Shown here: positions 23,869-32,667 of the stretch, one piece after another
Layout of the letters: each line of letters begins with the position of its first letter
Position numbering within the stretch: the first letter of the stretch is position 1
Source of the DNA: Natrialbaceae archaeon
GTDB taxonomy: Archaea; Halobacteriota; Halobacteria; Halobacteriales; Natrialbaceae
NCBI GenBank assembly: GCA_003559215.1
Contig: PWMF01000213.1
Span: 1-46,796, forward strand
Reading direction: 5' to 3'
DNA: 46,796 bases
The notes under the pieces: generated by a model
The model's database searches: none
The model's input: only the letters and a program-made list of their open reading frames with translations
What the model was told of the DNA's origin: nothing
Translations under genes and position numbers: made by a program

Positions 23869-24293
23869 AACTCGACGTTCGACGTCGAGGTCAGGTCACC
23901 GTCGTCCTCGATCGGTCCCGCCGCGACGAACTCGTAGGCCTCGTCGGCCAGGTAGACGTCGCCGTCCGAAACCGTCACCTCGAGTTCGGTCAGATAGGCT
24001 CCCTCGCAGGGGCCGAACGTACACTCCCCGGTGTCGGCCTCGAAGTACGCGCCGTGGTTTGCACAGATCACCTCGCCGTCGCGCATCGGCGCGCCGTCGC
24101 CCTTGTCCAGTTTGATATGGGTGAAGTGCTGACAGTAGTTCAGCCAACACGAGACGTCGGCGCCGGTCGGTTCCGGGCCGTTCGCGACGAGGATCGCCTC
24201 TCGCCGGTCGCCCAGTTCGTCGGCGACGCGAAAGAGGAAGGTCGATTCCGCGGGGACGTTCTCCAGGGCTGTGATCCGCTGTGTAGCCGCCAT
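23865..24293 (-). CDS. Rieske [2Fe-2S] domain protein
   Basis: A 142-residue protein with a single Rieske domain: NYCQHFTHIKLD (Cys-Gln-His) and ICANHGAYFEADTGECTFGP (Cys-Ala-Asn-His) provide the two Cys and two His ligands. No membrane anchor or oxygenase domain is visible, so it is a soluble ferredoxin-like Rieske protein. Such small proteins pass electrons to oxygenases or desaturases. The start at 24293 (MAATQRIT) was preferred over 24311 (MRNRTPMA) and over longer frames. The gene is convergent with the preceding DUF7344-like gene and divergent from the saccharopine dehydrogenase gene. Confidence 0.82.
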   Translation of the reverse strand: MAATQRITALENVPAESTFLFRVADELGDRREAILVANGPEPTGADVSCWLNYCQHFTHIKLDKGDGAPMRDGEVICANHGAYFEADTGECTFGPCEGAYLTELEVTVSDGDVYLADEAYEFVAAGPIEDDGDLTSTSNVEF

Positions 24294-24377
24294 CGGTGTC
24301 CGGTTACGCATCAGCGCTCCTGAACGTTTCGAGACCGTCTGACGGAGTTTTAACACGCCGAACCCCCAACAACTTCC

Positions 24378-25469
24378 ATGGACTCCCTGCTCATCTACGG
24401 CTCGTACGGCTACACCGGCCGGCTGATCGCCCGCGAGGCCGTGGCTCGCGGCGGCTCGCCGACTCTCGCCGGGCGCGACGGGGACCGGGTCGGCCGACAG
24501 GCCGAGGAACTCGACCTCGAGGGACGGGCGATCGACCTGGCCGACGGCCCGCTCGAGGACGACCTCCGCGAGTTCGACGCCGTGTTGAACTGCGCCGGTC
24601 CGTTCGAGCGAACCGCGGAACCGCTCGTGCTGGCCTGTCTCGAGGCGGGGACGGACTACCTCGACGTCACTGGCGAGTTCCCGGTGTTCGAACGCCTCCG
24701 CCAGTACGGGGAGACCGCCCGCGCGGCGGGGATCACGCTGCTTCCCGGCGTCGGGTTCGACGTCGTACCGACCGACTGTCTGGCCATGATGCTCCACGAG
24801 CGCTTGTCGACGGCCGATCGGCTCCAGCTGGGCGTCAAGAGCGGCTACGGCTTCTCGCCGGGAACCGCCCGGACGTTCGTCGAACTGGCCGGCCAGGGAG
24901 GCGTCATCCGGCGGAACGGACGGCTACTCAGCGTCCCCGCGGCCTTCCGCAGCCGGCAGATCGACTTCGGCGACGGCCCCGAGCACGCCGTGACGATCCC
25001 GCTGGGCGACGTCGTCACCGCGGCCTACACGACCGGGATCGAGTCCGTCGAGGTCTACGGCGCCGTCCCCGAGTGGAGCGAGCCGCTGCTGTCGGCGACC
25101 GACTCGCTTCGGTGGTTCCTCGAGCGGCCGTCGGTCGAACGCGCGGCGACCCGCGCGATCGACGCCCTCGTCGACGGTCCCGACGGGACGGCCCTGGCGA
25201 CCGAATCCGCGACCGTCTGGGGCGAGGTCGTCGACGACGACAGCGGCGAGCGCCTCAGTGGCCGACTCCGGACGCCCAACCCCTACGCGCTGACGGCCGA
25301 CGCCGCGGTCAGCGCCGCCGAACGCGTCCTCGAGGACGGCCTCGAGGACGGGTTCCAGACCCCGGCCAGTGCGTTCGGCTCGGAGTTCGTCATGGAACTC
25401 GCGGGCGTCGAGCGGGAGCTCCTCGAAGCGGACGCCCAGGGATCGGCAGTGCCCGAGCCGGCCGACTGA
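24378..25469 (+). CDS. Saccharopine dehydrogenase-like NAD(P)-binding protein
   Basis: A 363-residue protein of the saccharopine dehydrogenase superfamily. The N-terminal Rossmann motif (LLIYGSYGYTGRLIAREAVA) is the GxxGxxG variant used in the trans-acting enoyl reductase and saccharopine dehydrogenase-like proteins. GAVLNCAGPFERTAEPLV-like (here DAVLNCAGPFERT) and YLDVTGEFPVFE complete the cofactor half. The C-terminal half carries GVGFDVVPTDCLA. The family includes lipid-processing reductases as well as amino-acid enzymes, so the substrate is unknown. A perfect hairpin follows the stop codon (25474-25490). Confidence 0.82.
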   Translation: MDSLLIYGSYGYTGRLIAREAVARGGSPTLAGRDGDRVGRQAEELDLEGRAIDLADGPLEDDLREFDAVLNCAGPFERTAEPLVLACLEAGTDYLDVTGEFPVFERLRQYGETARAAGITLLPGVGFDVVPTDCLAMMLHERLSTADRLQLGVKSGYGFSPGTARTFVELAGQGGVIRRNGRLLSVPAAFRSRQIDFGDGPEHAVTIPLGDVVTAAYTTGIESVEVYGAVPEWSEPLLSATDSLRWFLERPSVERAATRAIDALVDGPDGTALATESATVWGEVVDDDSGERLSGRLRTPNPYALTADAAVSAAERVLEDGLEDGFQTPASAFGSEFVMELAGVERELLEADAQGSAVPEPAD

Positions 25470-25473
25470 TTCG

Positions 25474-25490
25474 GCCTCGAAAATCGAGGC
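25474..25490 (+). terminator. Hairpin after saccharopine dehydrogenase-like gene
   Basis: GCCTCGA, loop AAA, TCGAGGC, five bases past the stop codon TGA. There is no poly-T run, so it may stabilise or mark the 3' end. Confidence 0.45.
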
Positions 25491-25684
25491 TCGGACGGCC
25501 CGAAACGGTATCGCGAACCGAATCATCTCTGGAGCCGAACGGTCCGTTCGTTCGATCGCTCCGTTTTGCTCTGGGCACTCTTCGCGTTCGTGGTTATCTC
25601 GAGTTTCGAGCTGCTGCTGTTCGGTCGGTTCTCGCCGACGAGCTCCCCCCTAGCGTGATCGGCACGGGGGTCGGCCTCGACGTC

Positions 25685-25708
25685 GCGGATCGGACCGTTC
25701 CGATCCGC
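25685..25708. repeat. 10-bp stem hairpin between convergent genes
   Basis: A perfect inverted repeat with a 4-nt loop. It lies 75 bp beyond the stop of the minus-strand small membrane protein gene (25783), where it could terminate transcription arriving from either direction. Confidence 0.55.
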
Positions 25709-25782
25709 AGACCGTGAACGAGCGGGTGGCCCCCACAGCGGCGAATCTCGACGGAGGTCTCGGGGCGACGAAACCGTACCGA

Positions 25783-25992
25783 TCAGTGCTCGCTCCCGTC
25801 TCGAGCCCCGCGGATCTCGTTTCGCAGACTGGCCGCGCCGACCCCGACGATCAGGCCGACTCCGAACCCGGGGAGGAAATCCCCGGGATCGCCGAGGACG
25901 GCAAGAAACGCGCCCAGAGCAAGCGGCGGAGCCAGGAGGAGAAACCCCATCTCCAGAACGAACACGTCCATGCTCTTTTTGGGTTTGTCCAT
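25783..25992 (-). CDS. Small membrane protein, two predicted helices
   Basis: A 69-residue protein. After a short charged start (MDKPKKSMD), two hydrophobic stretches (FVLEMGFLLLAPPLALGAFL and PGFGVGLIVGVGAASL) separated by a Gly/Asp turn predict a hairpin in the membrane. I do not recognise it. The composition resembles the resident genome. It lies 52 nt after the pabC stop on the same strand and could be the last gene of the pab operon. Confidence 0.5.
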   Translation of the reverse strand: MDKPKKSMDVFVLEMGFLLLAPPLALGAFLAVLGDPGDFLPGFGVGLIVGVGAASLRNEIRGARDGSEH

Positions 25993-26044
25993 CCGTTCAC
26001 TAATTCACACAACTCGCTACTATTTCGATCCGCGTGCCGATCGA

Positions 26045-26914
26045 TCAGTAACAGGCGTTCTCGACGCGCTCGTCGTACAGTCTCGAGAGCCGATCCGTTA
26101 TCGGACCGCCGCCGAGTTCGGCCCCGTCGAGGTCGTCGATCGGGCGCAGCTCCCAGGTACGGTTCGTGAGAAAGGCCTCGTCGGCCTCGAGGACGTCCGC
26201 CAGTCCGTAGCTCCCCTCCTCGACCGGGAGGTCGGCCTCTCGAGCCAGCTCGAGGACCGTCCGCCGCGTAATGCCGGGCAGTACGTCGCCGTCGGTCGTC
26301 GGAGTGCAGACCGTTCCGTCGCGGACGAAAAACAGGTTGCTCGTCGCGCCCTCGGCGACGTTCCCCTCGAGATCCGAGAGCACGGCCTCGTCGGCCTCGC
26401 CCTCGAGCTCCGTCCGCGCGAGGATTCCGTTGAGGTAGTTGTGCGTTTTCGCGTTCGCGGGAAGCGCTGCGTCAGGGATCCGTCTCGTCTCGACGCTGCG
26501 AACTGTCGCGGGCTCGTCCCAGACGGGTTCGCCCTCGAGTCCGCCGCGGGGGAGCGGTTTGGCGTAGACGACGACCGTGGGATCGACGTCGGGCTGTGGC
26601 GTCAGCTTTCCCGGCTGGACCCCGCGGGTAACCGAGAGCCTGACGTAGGCGTCCGCGAGGTCGTTCTCCGCGAGCGTCTCGTCGATTCGGTCCCGGAGTT
26701 CGCTCCCCGAGAGCCCGTGCTCGAGGGAGAGGGCGTCGCAGGTTCGCTCGAGTCGCTCGCGGTGGGCCGCCCAGTCGAAGACGGTCCCGCCGTAGGCTCG
26801 CAGGGTCTCGAAGGCGGCGTCGCCGTAGCGAAAGCCGCGGTCGTCGACGCTGACGGTCGCCTCCGCTGCGGGGACGAGTTCGCCGTCGACGTGGTAGACG
26901 CGGTCGACGCTCAT
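26045..26914 (-). CDS. pabC: Aminodeoxychorismate lyase (class IV aminotransferase)
   Basis: A 289-residue PLP enzyme of fold type IV. The start VYHVDGELVPAAEATVSVDD and DRGFRYGDAAFETLRAY are the conserved substrate and phosphate loop regions. The PLP lysine is Lys156 in LPANAKTHNYLNGIL, and DLEGNVAEGATSNLFF is the typical D-Ser/Thr binding loop. In this family D-alanine transaminase, branched-chain transaminase and ADC lyase are hard to separate by motif. The operon with the glutamine amidotransferase (26911-27726) and synthase (27719-29254), with overlapping ends, makes ADC lyase (formation of p-aminobenzoate and pyruvate) the best call. The start overlaps the upstream stop by ATGA. Confidence 0.82.
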   Translation of the reverse strand: MSVDRVYHVDGELVPAAEATVSVDDRGFRYGDAAFETLRAYGGTVFDWAAHRERLERTCDALSLEHGLSGSELRDRIDETLAENDLADAYVRLSVTRGVQPGKLTPQPDVDPTVVVYAKPLPRGGLEGEPVWDEPATVRSVETRRIPDAALPANAKTHNYLNGILARTELEGEADEAVLSDLEGNVAEGATSNLFFVRDGTVCTPTTDGDVLPGITRRTVLELAREADLPVEEGSYGLADVLEADEAFLTNRTWELRPIDDLDGAELGGGPITDRLSRLYDERVENACY

Positions 26915-27726
26915 CTCTCGTCCCCCGAGCCGGAACACGAGGCGGCGAACCGACAGAAGTTCTCGATCATCCGCTTGCCGACCGATAGCGAGATCTCGCC
27001 GTTGGCGTCCTCCTCGGGGTCGCGAGTGAGGATGCTCTCGGGGTGAAACTGCACGCCCAGCTGCGGTTTCTCTCGGTGACGGACCGCCATCAAGACGCCG
27101 CGCTCGTCGGCGGTCCGGGCCGTCTCCTCGAGGCTGTCGGGCAGGTCCTCGCGCTCGACCGCCAGCGAGTGGTAGCGGCCGACCTGGAACCGCTCGGGGA
27201 GCCCGTCGAACAACCCTGCGCCGTCGTGGGAGATCCGCGATGGCTTGCCGTGGACGACGTGGGGCGCGTGGACGACCGGGGCGCCCTCGGCCGCACACAA
27301 CGCCTGGTGGCCCAGACAGACCCCGAGGATGGGGTACTCGGTCTCGGCGAACAGCGGGATCGAGATCCCGGCCTCCTGGGGGGTGCCAGGGCCCGGCGAG
27401 ACGACGATCCCCGTTGGATCGAGTTTGCGGACGCCCTCGAGGTCGATCTCGTCGTTCCGTCTGACCACGACCTCGTCGGCGACCTCGCCGACGTACTGGA
27501 CGAGGTTGTACGCGAAGGAGTCATAGTTGTCGATGACCAGCAACCTTTTGCTGCGCTCACTCGCTGACGCTCGTTCGCTGGCAAAACGTTGATGAAAACC
27601 CTGCCTCCCTCCCTCCGGTCGGTCGTTGGGCCGCTCGCTCGCTGGCTCACGGTTTCTCCGTTCGCCTACTCGCGGCGCTTCGCGCCGCGCATCCGCGAGC
27701 GAGCGGCTGCTGTGTTCGTCACTCAT
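26911..27726 (-). CDS. pabA: Aminodeoxychorismate/anthranilate synthase glutamine amidotransferase, with repeat-derived N-terminal extension
   Basis: The catalytic part starts at residue 61 ([20 protein letters not shown]) and has the [16 protein letters not shown] loop (here [12 protein letters not shown]), the nucleophile in [10 protein letters not shown] and the QFHPESIL pair. This class I glutamine amidotransferase supplies ammonia to PabB. The first 60 residues are Arg/Glu/Ser-rich and unlike any family member; their DNA (27544-27726) is GAGCGAACGAGC-type repeat with a perfect hairpin. The ATG at 27726 overlaps the pabB stop, so translational coupling favours it. There is no internal ATG; a TTG at 27543 would give the canonical length. 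The extension is either translated and tolerated, or skipped by a TTG start. Confidence 0.85.
   Translation of the reverse strand: MSDEHSSRSLADARREAPRVGERRNREPASERPNDRPEGGRQGFHQRFASERASASERSKRLLVIDNYDSFAYNLVQYVGEVADEVVVRRNDEIDLEGVRKLDPTGIVVSPGPGTPQEAGISIPLFAETEYPILGVCLGHQALCAAEGAPVVHAPHVVHGKPSRISHDGAGLFDGLPERFQVGRYHSLAVEREDLPDSLEETARTADERGVLMAVRHREKPQLGVQFHPESILTRDPEEDANGEISLSVGKRMIENFCRFAASCSGSGDER
27544..27725. repeat. Haloarchaeal-type repeat inserted in the 5' end of pabA
   Basis: The plus strand reads CTCACTCGCTGACGCTCGTTCGC near 27555 and a perfect hairpin GCGCCGCG/CGCGGCGC at 27671-27689 (loop TTC), then a run of GCGAGCGAGCGG. It is in the open frame of pabA (no stop) and occupies the position between the overlapping pabB stop and the conserved PabA start. 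The length is a multiple of three within the frame, which preserved coupling. Confidence 0.6.
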
Positions 27727-29254
27727 CGTCCTCACCTCCAGGGCCCTCGAGCCCCATTCCGGCCCGTTCCCCGAGCGCGTCGTCGAGCGCGTTGATCAGC
27801 GCCCGCCCCTTGTCGAGGGTCTCGTCGTACTCGCTGTCGGGGTCCGAGTCGTGGACGATCCCCGCGCCGACCCGGAGGTGGTACTCCTCGGCCTGGCGAA
27901 CGAGCGTTCGAATGACGATGTTCAGCGTCGCTCGCCCGTCGAAGCCGAAGATTCCGACGCTGCCGGTGTAGGGACCTCGACGGGTCGCCTCGAGTTCGTC
28001 GATGATCTCCATCGTGCGGGGTTTGGGCGCGCCGGTGATCGTCCCCCCGGGGAACGTCGCCGCGACGGCGTCCGCGAGCGTCCGCTCGGGACGGAGCCGA
28101 CCCGTGACGTTCGAGACCAGGTGCATGACCTCCGAGTACCGATCGATCCGGCGGTACTCCTCGACCTCGACGCTGCCGTACGCGCTGACCTTCCCCAAAT
28201 CGTTGCGCTCCAGGTCGACCAGCATCGCGTGCTCGGCGCGTTCCTTCTCGTCGGCCAGCAGGTCGGTCTCGAGTTCGGCGTCCTCCTCCGGGGTCGTTCC
28301 CCGGGGACGGGTGCCCGCAATCGGCTCCGTCCGAACGAACTCGTCGTCTCGCTCGAGTAGGAGTTCCGGGCTCGCGCTCACCAGGTCGGCACTGCGGAAC
28401 TCGAGCAGCCCCGAGTATGGCGCGGGGTTGACCCGCCGTAGGGCGTCGTAGGCCGCGACGGGGTGGACCGCGGCGGGCGCGACCAGCCGTTGAGAGATAT
28501 TCGCCTGGAAGGTGTCGCCGTCCCGGATGTACTCTTTGACCCGCCGAACGCGGTCGGCGAAGGCCTCGCGGCCGCAGTCGCTCTCGAAGGTCGCCTCGTC
28601 GGTCGCGACCGGCGGCTCGCCGACCGCGGGGTCGCCCTCGAGACACGCCCGGGCGAGCTCGAGGGCTCGCTCCCGACCCCGATCGTAGGCGTCCTCGAGG
28701 TCGTCGTCGGGCTCGGCGCGCGGACAGGCCGCGATCCGGAGCTCGGTCGCCTCGTCGTCGGCCGTCGGCTCCTCCCAGGCCGCCAGCCGGTCGTAGACGC
28801 CGACCTCGAGTCGGGGCAGCCCGCGGTCGTCGACCGCCGACTCGGGCAGGTCCTCGAGTTCGCGGGCGATGTCGTACGAGAGCCAGCCGACGGCGCCGCA
28901 GGGGTAGGGAACGTCGCAGTCTCCGCGCACCAGCTCCTCGCCGTCGAGAACTCCCTCGAGGGCGGCGAGCGTCGGCGACTCGCCGTGTTGCTCCCGTTGG
29001 ACCGCGTCCGGACCGACGGTGAGTCCGTCGACCGGGTCGGTGCCGAAGTACCCCCAGCCGGGCTGGCCGCCGGTGGTCTCGAGGTAGACGCCGCCGTCGC
29101 CGTCGCGGGCGCGGCGGTACGCGAGAAAGGGATCGGAGACCGGGAGACGAACGGTCACCGGAACGCGGACGGCCGCCGCCCGGTCGCCGTCGAGTCCGTC
29201 GCGGGCGGCGGCGCGAAACGAGTCGGCCGTCGTGACGACGCGCGGATCGCTCAT
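27719..29254 (-). CDS. pabB: Aminodeoxychorismate synthase component I
   Basis: A 511-residue chorismate-utilising enzyme. Visible parts: [13 protein letters not shown], a [19 protein letters not shown] stretch, [10 protein letters not shown] (Ala313), [16 protein letters not shown] and the [19 protein letters not shown] ending. It aminates chorismate with ammonia from PabA. The residue between Ile312 and Gly314 is Ala, as in anthranilate synthase (TrpE), not the Lys of classic bacterial PabB. Assignment as PabB rests on the overlap with pabA and on pabC. It starts with ATG at 29254, and a 50-nt gap separates it from the HhH gene. It is first in the three-gene operon. Confidence 0.82.
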   Translation of the reverse strand: MSDPRVVTTADSFRAAARDGLDGDRAAAVRVPVTVRLPVSDPFLAYRRARDGDGGVYLETTGGQPGWGYFGTDPVDGLTVGPDAVQREQHGESPTLAALEGVLDGEELVRGDCDVPYPCGAVGWLSYDIARELEDLPESAVDDRGLPRLEVGVYDRLAAWEEPTADDEATELRIAACPRAEPDDDLEDAYDRGRERALELARACLEGDPAVGEPPVATDEATFESDCGREAFADRVRRVKEYIRDGDTFQANISQRLVAPAAVHPVAAYDALRRVNPAPYSGLLEFRSADLVSASPELLLERDDEFVRTEPIAGTRPRGTTPEEDAELETDLLADEKERAEHAMLVDLERNDLGKVSAYGSVEVEEYRRIDRYSEVMHLVSNVTGRLRPERTLADAVAATFPGGTITGAPKPRTMEIIDELEATRRGPYTGSVGIFGFDGRATLNIVIRTLVRQAEEYHLRVGAGIVHDSDPDSEYDETLDKGRALINALDDALGERAGMGLEGPGGEDDE

Positions 29255-29304
29255 ACCCTCGCGGAGGGTCGTGAGCCTAATCAGTGTACGGTTCCCCGGC
29301 TCGA

Positions 29305-30075
29305 TCAGCGGACCTTCGCCCGGTCGATCCAGCCCTGGATGCGCTTCTCGGAGATGTCGGTCTCGGACTCGAGGCGGGTGGCGTCGGCGTCGGCGAGTTC
29401 GGCGACGGTCTCGACGCCGGCGTCGGCCAGCCGATCCGCGTACGCCGGACCGATCCCTTTGACGACGTCGACGGGTTCGTCCGGAACCGCCGGCGTCTCG
29501 TCGTCGGGCTCCGTCGCGGGCTCGGCCTCGGTCGCCGCCTCCGGCTCGTCGGGTGCGTCGCTCTCGACCGACGCCGGCTCGTCCGACGTCTCGGCCTCGG
29601 TTGCGGCGTCGGGGTCGCTCGAATCCGCGGACGGGTCGGATTCGAGTTCGGGTTCCGTCGACTCCTCGAGACCGTCGGATTCGGCCGACTCGATCAGGTC
29701 GTCCGGCTCCTCGGTCTCGATCTCGGGTTCGGCGTCGGTCTCGCTTTCGGATTCAGCCTCGAGCTCCGGCTCGTCGTCCACGACCTCTTCGTCGCGAACG
29801 CCCTTCTCACCGGGCTCTTTCGATTCGGTCGGCGTCGCGTCCGACTGCGTCGGTCCCGTCGCCTCGGCCGGCTCCGCCGCAGTGTGTGGTGTGTCGGTCG
29901 CCTCGGTCATCGACCCTGTCGAGGCCGAAGCCGTCGTTTCGGCAGCGGCCGACTCCTCGTCGGGGTCGGCGCCGCGCTCTCGTTCGACCGTTACCCCGAC
30001 GTCCCGAGCGTCCCCACGCTCCGAGCCAGAGTCGTCGAACCCCAGCAGCGACTTCAGCTTTTGGAGGATTGCCAT
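29305..30075 (-). CDS. Acidic protein with C-terminal helix-hairpin-helix
   Basis: A 256-residue protein in three parts: a short amphipathic start ([17 protein letters not shown]), a disordered, highly acidic central part of about 190 residues made of Glu/Asp/Ser/Ala/Thr/Pro, and a compact helix-hairpin-helix at the end ([20 protein letters not shown], then [16 protein letters not shown]). Such HhH domains bind DNA or other proteins without sequence specificity; those with GIGP motifs are also found in ribosome-associated and RecA-like partners. The function is unknown. The acidic linker resembles other haloarchaeal DNA-related proteins. The ATG at 30075 was chosen because MAILQKL is followed by a helix; the longer frame to 30102 would add nine residues. 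Confidence 0.7.
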   Translation of the reverse strand: MAILQKLKSLLGFDDSGSERGDARDVGVTVERERGADPDEESAAAETTASASTGSMTEATDTPHTAAEPAEATGPTQSDATPTESKEPGEKGVRDEEVVDDEPELEAESESETDAEPEIETEEPDDLIESAESDGLEESTEPELESDPSADSSDPDAATEAETSDEPASVESDAPDEPEAATEAEPATEPDDETPAVPDEPVDVVKGIGPAYADRLADAGVETVAELADADATRLESETDISEKRIQGWIDRAKVR

Positions 30076-30151
30076 TAGCTGGATATAGTTAACTCGCACC
30101 ACTTAAATTCGCCTGATACCCGCGGTGAACGACGACATCGACGAGCGACGC

Positions 30152-30952
30152 CTACAGCCGCGAGCGCAGCGCCTCGTTCATCGCGTCGACCGGAGCGTCG
30201 CGGTCCGTCCACAGCTCGAGTGCTTCGACGCCCTGATAGAGCAACATCCAAGCGCCGTCGACCGTCGTCGCGCCGACCGATGCCGCCTCCCGCAGCAGTC
30301 GCGTCTCGAGCGGGCGATACACTGCGTCAAGCACCGCCAGCTCGCCGTGGAGCGCCTCAGCCGGCACCGGCGTCGCGTCCTCCTCCATCCCGACGCTGGT
30401 CGCGTTGACGAGGACGTCGGCGTCGGCCAGGAGGTCTTCGAGACCCTCGAGCCCCTGACCGACGGCGCCGGGAACCTCCTCGGCGAGGGCATGCGCTTTC
30501 GAGGGGGTTCGATTGGCGATCGTCACCGACGCGTCGGCGTCGGCGAGCCCGAACGCGATCGCCCGCCCGGCGCCCCCGGCCCCCACCACGACGGCATCGG
30601 CTCCCTCAAGCGTAACGTCGTGATCCCGGAGCGCGCGCAACGCGCCGACGGCGTCGGTGTTGTGGCCGGTCGGCTCGTCGCCGGAGAAGTCGATCGTGTT
30701 CACCGCGCCGATCCGCCTCGCGAGCTCGTCGGCCGCGACGACCTCGAGGGCGTCCTGCTTGAACGGGATCGTCACGTTCAGCCCGCAGACACCGAGCGCA
30801 TCGGCGCCGCGTATCGCCGCCTCGAGCTCGTCGGGGGCGGGTTCGAAGGTGACGTAGCGGGCGTCGATAGCGAGTTCGTCGTAGGCCGCCTCGTGCATCG
30901 GCGGCGACAGCGAGTGTCCGACGGGGTTGCCGACCAGTCCGAAGACGTCCAT
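30152..30952 (-). CDS. aroE: Shikimate dehydrogenase
   Basis: A 266-residue enzyme that reduces 3-dehydroshikimate with NADPH. The substrate side shows [20 protein letters not shown] (shikimate-binding SxS) and [12 protein letters not shown] with the catalytic Lys, followed by [20 protein letters not shown] (Asn and Asp of the active site). The NADPH motif [15 protein letters not shown] and [11 protein letters not shown] come next. It ends with [20 protein letters not shown], the usual C-terminal helix. Chorismate made from shikimate is the substrate of PabB, encoded 1 kb away on the same strand. The start at 30952 (MDVFG) was preferred; 30958 (MAMDVFG) is equally possible. Confidence 0.92.
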   Translation of the reverse strand: MDVFGLVGNPVGHSLSPPMHEAAYDELAIDARYVTFEPAPDELEAAIRGADALGVCGLNVTIPFKQDALEVVAADELARRIGAVNTIDFSGDEPTGHNTDAVGALRALRDHDVTLEGADAVVVGAGGAGRAIAFGLADADASVTIANRTPSKAHALAEEVPGAVGQGLEGLEDLLADADVLVNATSVGMEEDATPVPAEALHGELAVLDAVYRPLETRLLREAASVGATTVDGAWMLLYQGVEALELWTDRDAPVDAMNEALRSRL

Positions 30953-31005
30953 CGCCATAGCCGGTACTCGCCGCCGGGAGGGTATAACCGGTGGGGATTC
31001 GGCAG

Positions 31006-32574
31006 TTACTCCTCGGCCGGCGGGAGGGGAAACGAGAACGTCGTCCCCTCGCCGGGTTCGGAGTCGACGCTGATCTCTCCGCCGTGGCGATCGACGATCC
31101 GCTCGCAGATCGCGAGGCCGAGGCCGGTTCCCTCGTGTTCCTCGGGGCCGTGGAGCCGCTGGAAGACCTCGAAGATCCGCTCCTGGTCCTCGGGATCGAT
31201 CCCGATTCCCTCGTCACTGACCGACACCACCCACTCGCCGTCCCTTCGCTCGGCTCGGACGTCGATCCGCGGCGGCTCGTCGCCGGAGTACGCGACCGCG
31301 TTCGAGAGGAGGTTCTGGAACAGCTGTCGGAGCTGCTCGCGGTCGCCCCGGACGCGCGGCAGCGACTCCGTCGTGATCGCGGCGTCGTGTTCCTCGAGCT
31401 GCAGGTGGACGTCCTCGAGCACGTCCTCGAGGACCTCGTCGAGCTCGACTGGCTCGAGGGGGTCGCCGCGGGTCTCGATGCGCGAGTACGTGAGCAGCCC
31501 GTCGATCATCTCGCGCATGCGTTCGGCGCCGTCGACCGCGTACGCGAGGAACTCTTCGCCGTCCTCGTCCAATCGATCGCCGTACCGACCCTCGATCAGG
31601 CCGAGGTAGCTCGTGACCATCCGGAGGGGTTCCTGCAGATCGTGGGAGACGGCGTAGGCGAACCCCTCGAGGCGGTCGTTCGACTCCTCGAGCTCGCGCT
31701 CCCGACGTCTGCGCTCGAGTTCGTAGCTCACCCAGTTCCCGAGCAGTTCGACGAACGTCCGGTCCCACTCGGAGAACGACTCGGGATGGGCTTCCGTATC
31801 GTAGAAACAGAAGCTACCGTACACCTCGCCGTCGACGAACACGGGCGTCCCGAGGTAGCAGGCGATCCCCCACTCCGCGTTCCCCGCTCGGTCGGCCAGC
31901 TCCGGCGCGTCGGTCTGCACGTCGCCGAGCACGAGCGTCCGCTCGGTGTCGACGACCCGTTCGCAGTTCGTCGCTTCGAGCGGCACAGTTTTTCCCGCCT
32001 CGAGGTCGGCTTCATTCGGGGCGAAAACGTGCTCGAAAACGTACTCGCCGGCCCCCTCGTGAACCCGCGACAGCGTCGCGTAGTCGGTCCCGATCACGTC
32101 GCTGACGGTGGCCAGAAGGTCGTCGACCTGCTCCCGAAACGTCCGTTCCGGATCCGCGACGATCTCGTAGGCGCGACGCAGCGCGCGTTCGCGCTTCCGG
32201 AGTTCGGCTCCCTCGCCGCCGGCCGCTTCCTCTCGGTCCGTCTCGCGGCAGTAGACGGAAACTCCGCTTTCCGACGGGTAGACGCGAACGTCGATCCAGC
32301 CGCCGAACGGCCGGGAAAGCGTCTCGAGAGTGACGGGCTCCGTCGTCTCGATCGCCCGTTCGCAGGCCCGTCGAAACGCCGGATCGAGCGCCTGCTCCCA
32401 GGCTCGGGTTCCGAGCAGTTCCGACTCCGGGTCCCGAAACGCGTCCGCGGCCCGCTCGTTGAAATACGAGAGCCGCAACCCCTCGTCGAGCGCGAAGACG
32501 GCGTCGCTGATCCGGTCGTGAACGTCGGCTGCGGAGTCGGCAGCGAACGTCGCCGACTCCGAGTGGTCGCTCAT
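31006..32574 (-). CDS. PAS-GAF sensor histidine kinase
   Basis: A 522-residue soluble histidine kinase. A PAS domain (about residues 20-110, [20 protein letters not shown]) is followed by a GAF domain (about 135-285; [39 protein letters not shown]). HisKA has the phospho-acceptor His311 in [15 protein letters not shown]. HATPase_c has [14 protein letters not shown] (N box), [20 protein letters not shown] (G1) and [19 protein letters not shown] (G2). There is no transmembrane segment, so it would sense a cytoplasmic signal. No response regulator is adjacent, as is common in haloarchaea. The ATG at 32574 was preferred over the longer frame to 32667, which would start on top of the divergent exchanger gene. 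Confidence 0.92.
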   Translation of the reverse strand: MSDHSESATFAADSAADVHDRISDAVFALDEGLRLSYFNERAADAFRDPESELLGTRAWEQALDPAFRRACERAIETTEPVTLETLSRPFGGWIDVRVYPSESGVSVYCRETDREEAAGGEGAELRKRERALRRAYEIVADPERTFREQVDDLLATVSDVIGTDYATLSRVHEGAGEYVFEHVFAPNEADLEAGKTVPLEATNCERVVDTERTLVLGDVQTDAPELADRAGNAEWGIACYLGTPVFVDGEVYGSFCFYDTEAHPESFSEWDRTFVELLGNWVSYELERRRRERELEESNDRLEGFAYAVSHDLQEPLRMVTSYLGLIEGRYGDRLDEDGEEFLAYAVDGAERMREMIDGLLTYSRIETRGDPLEPVELDEVLEDVLEDVHLQLEEHDAAITTESLPRVRGDREQLRQLFQNLLSNAVAYSGDEPPRIDVRAERRDGEWVVSVSDEGIGIDPEDQERIFEVFQRLHGPEEHEGTGLGLAICERIVDRHGGEISVDSEPGEGTTFSFPLPPAEE

Positions 32575-32667
32575 CTGTCGAGATCGTTTGTTGTCGATAC
32601 GTAATAGCTTCTCGCCACTCGCGGACTCCGCGTCGCTTATACGCCGGTCTCGAGTATCCCGGCCCAT

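Larger units (their letters stand above)
25470..25782. other. 313-bp gap with two hairpins and a possible tiny membrane ORF
   Basis: Apart from the hairpin at 25474-25490 there is a long perfect one at 25685-25708: GCGGATCGGA, loop CCGT, TCCGATCCGC (10-bp stem). Between them a TTG-initiated frame (25566-25658) encodes 30 residues with one hydrophobic stretch, LWALFAFVVISSFELLLF. It has no ATG/GTG start and no ribosome-binding site. It may be a chance frame or a remnant, so I do not call it as a gene. Confidence 0.5.
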
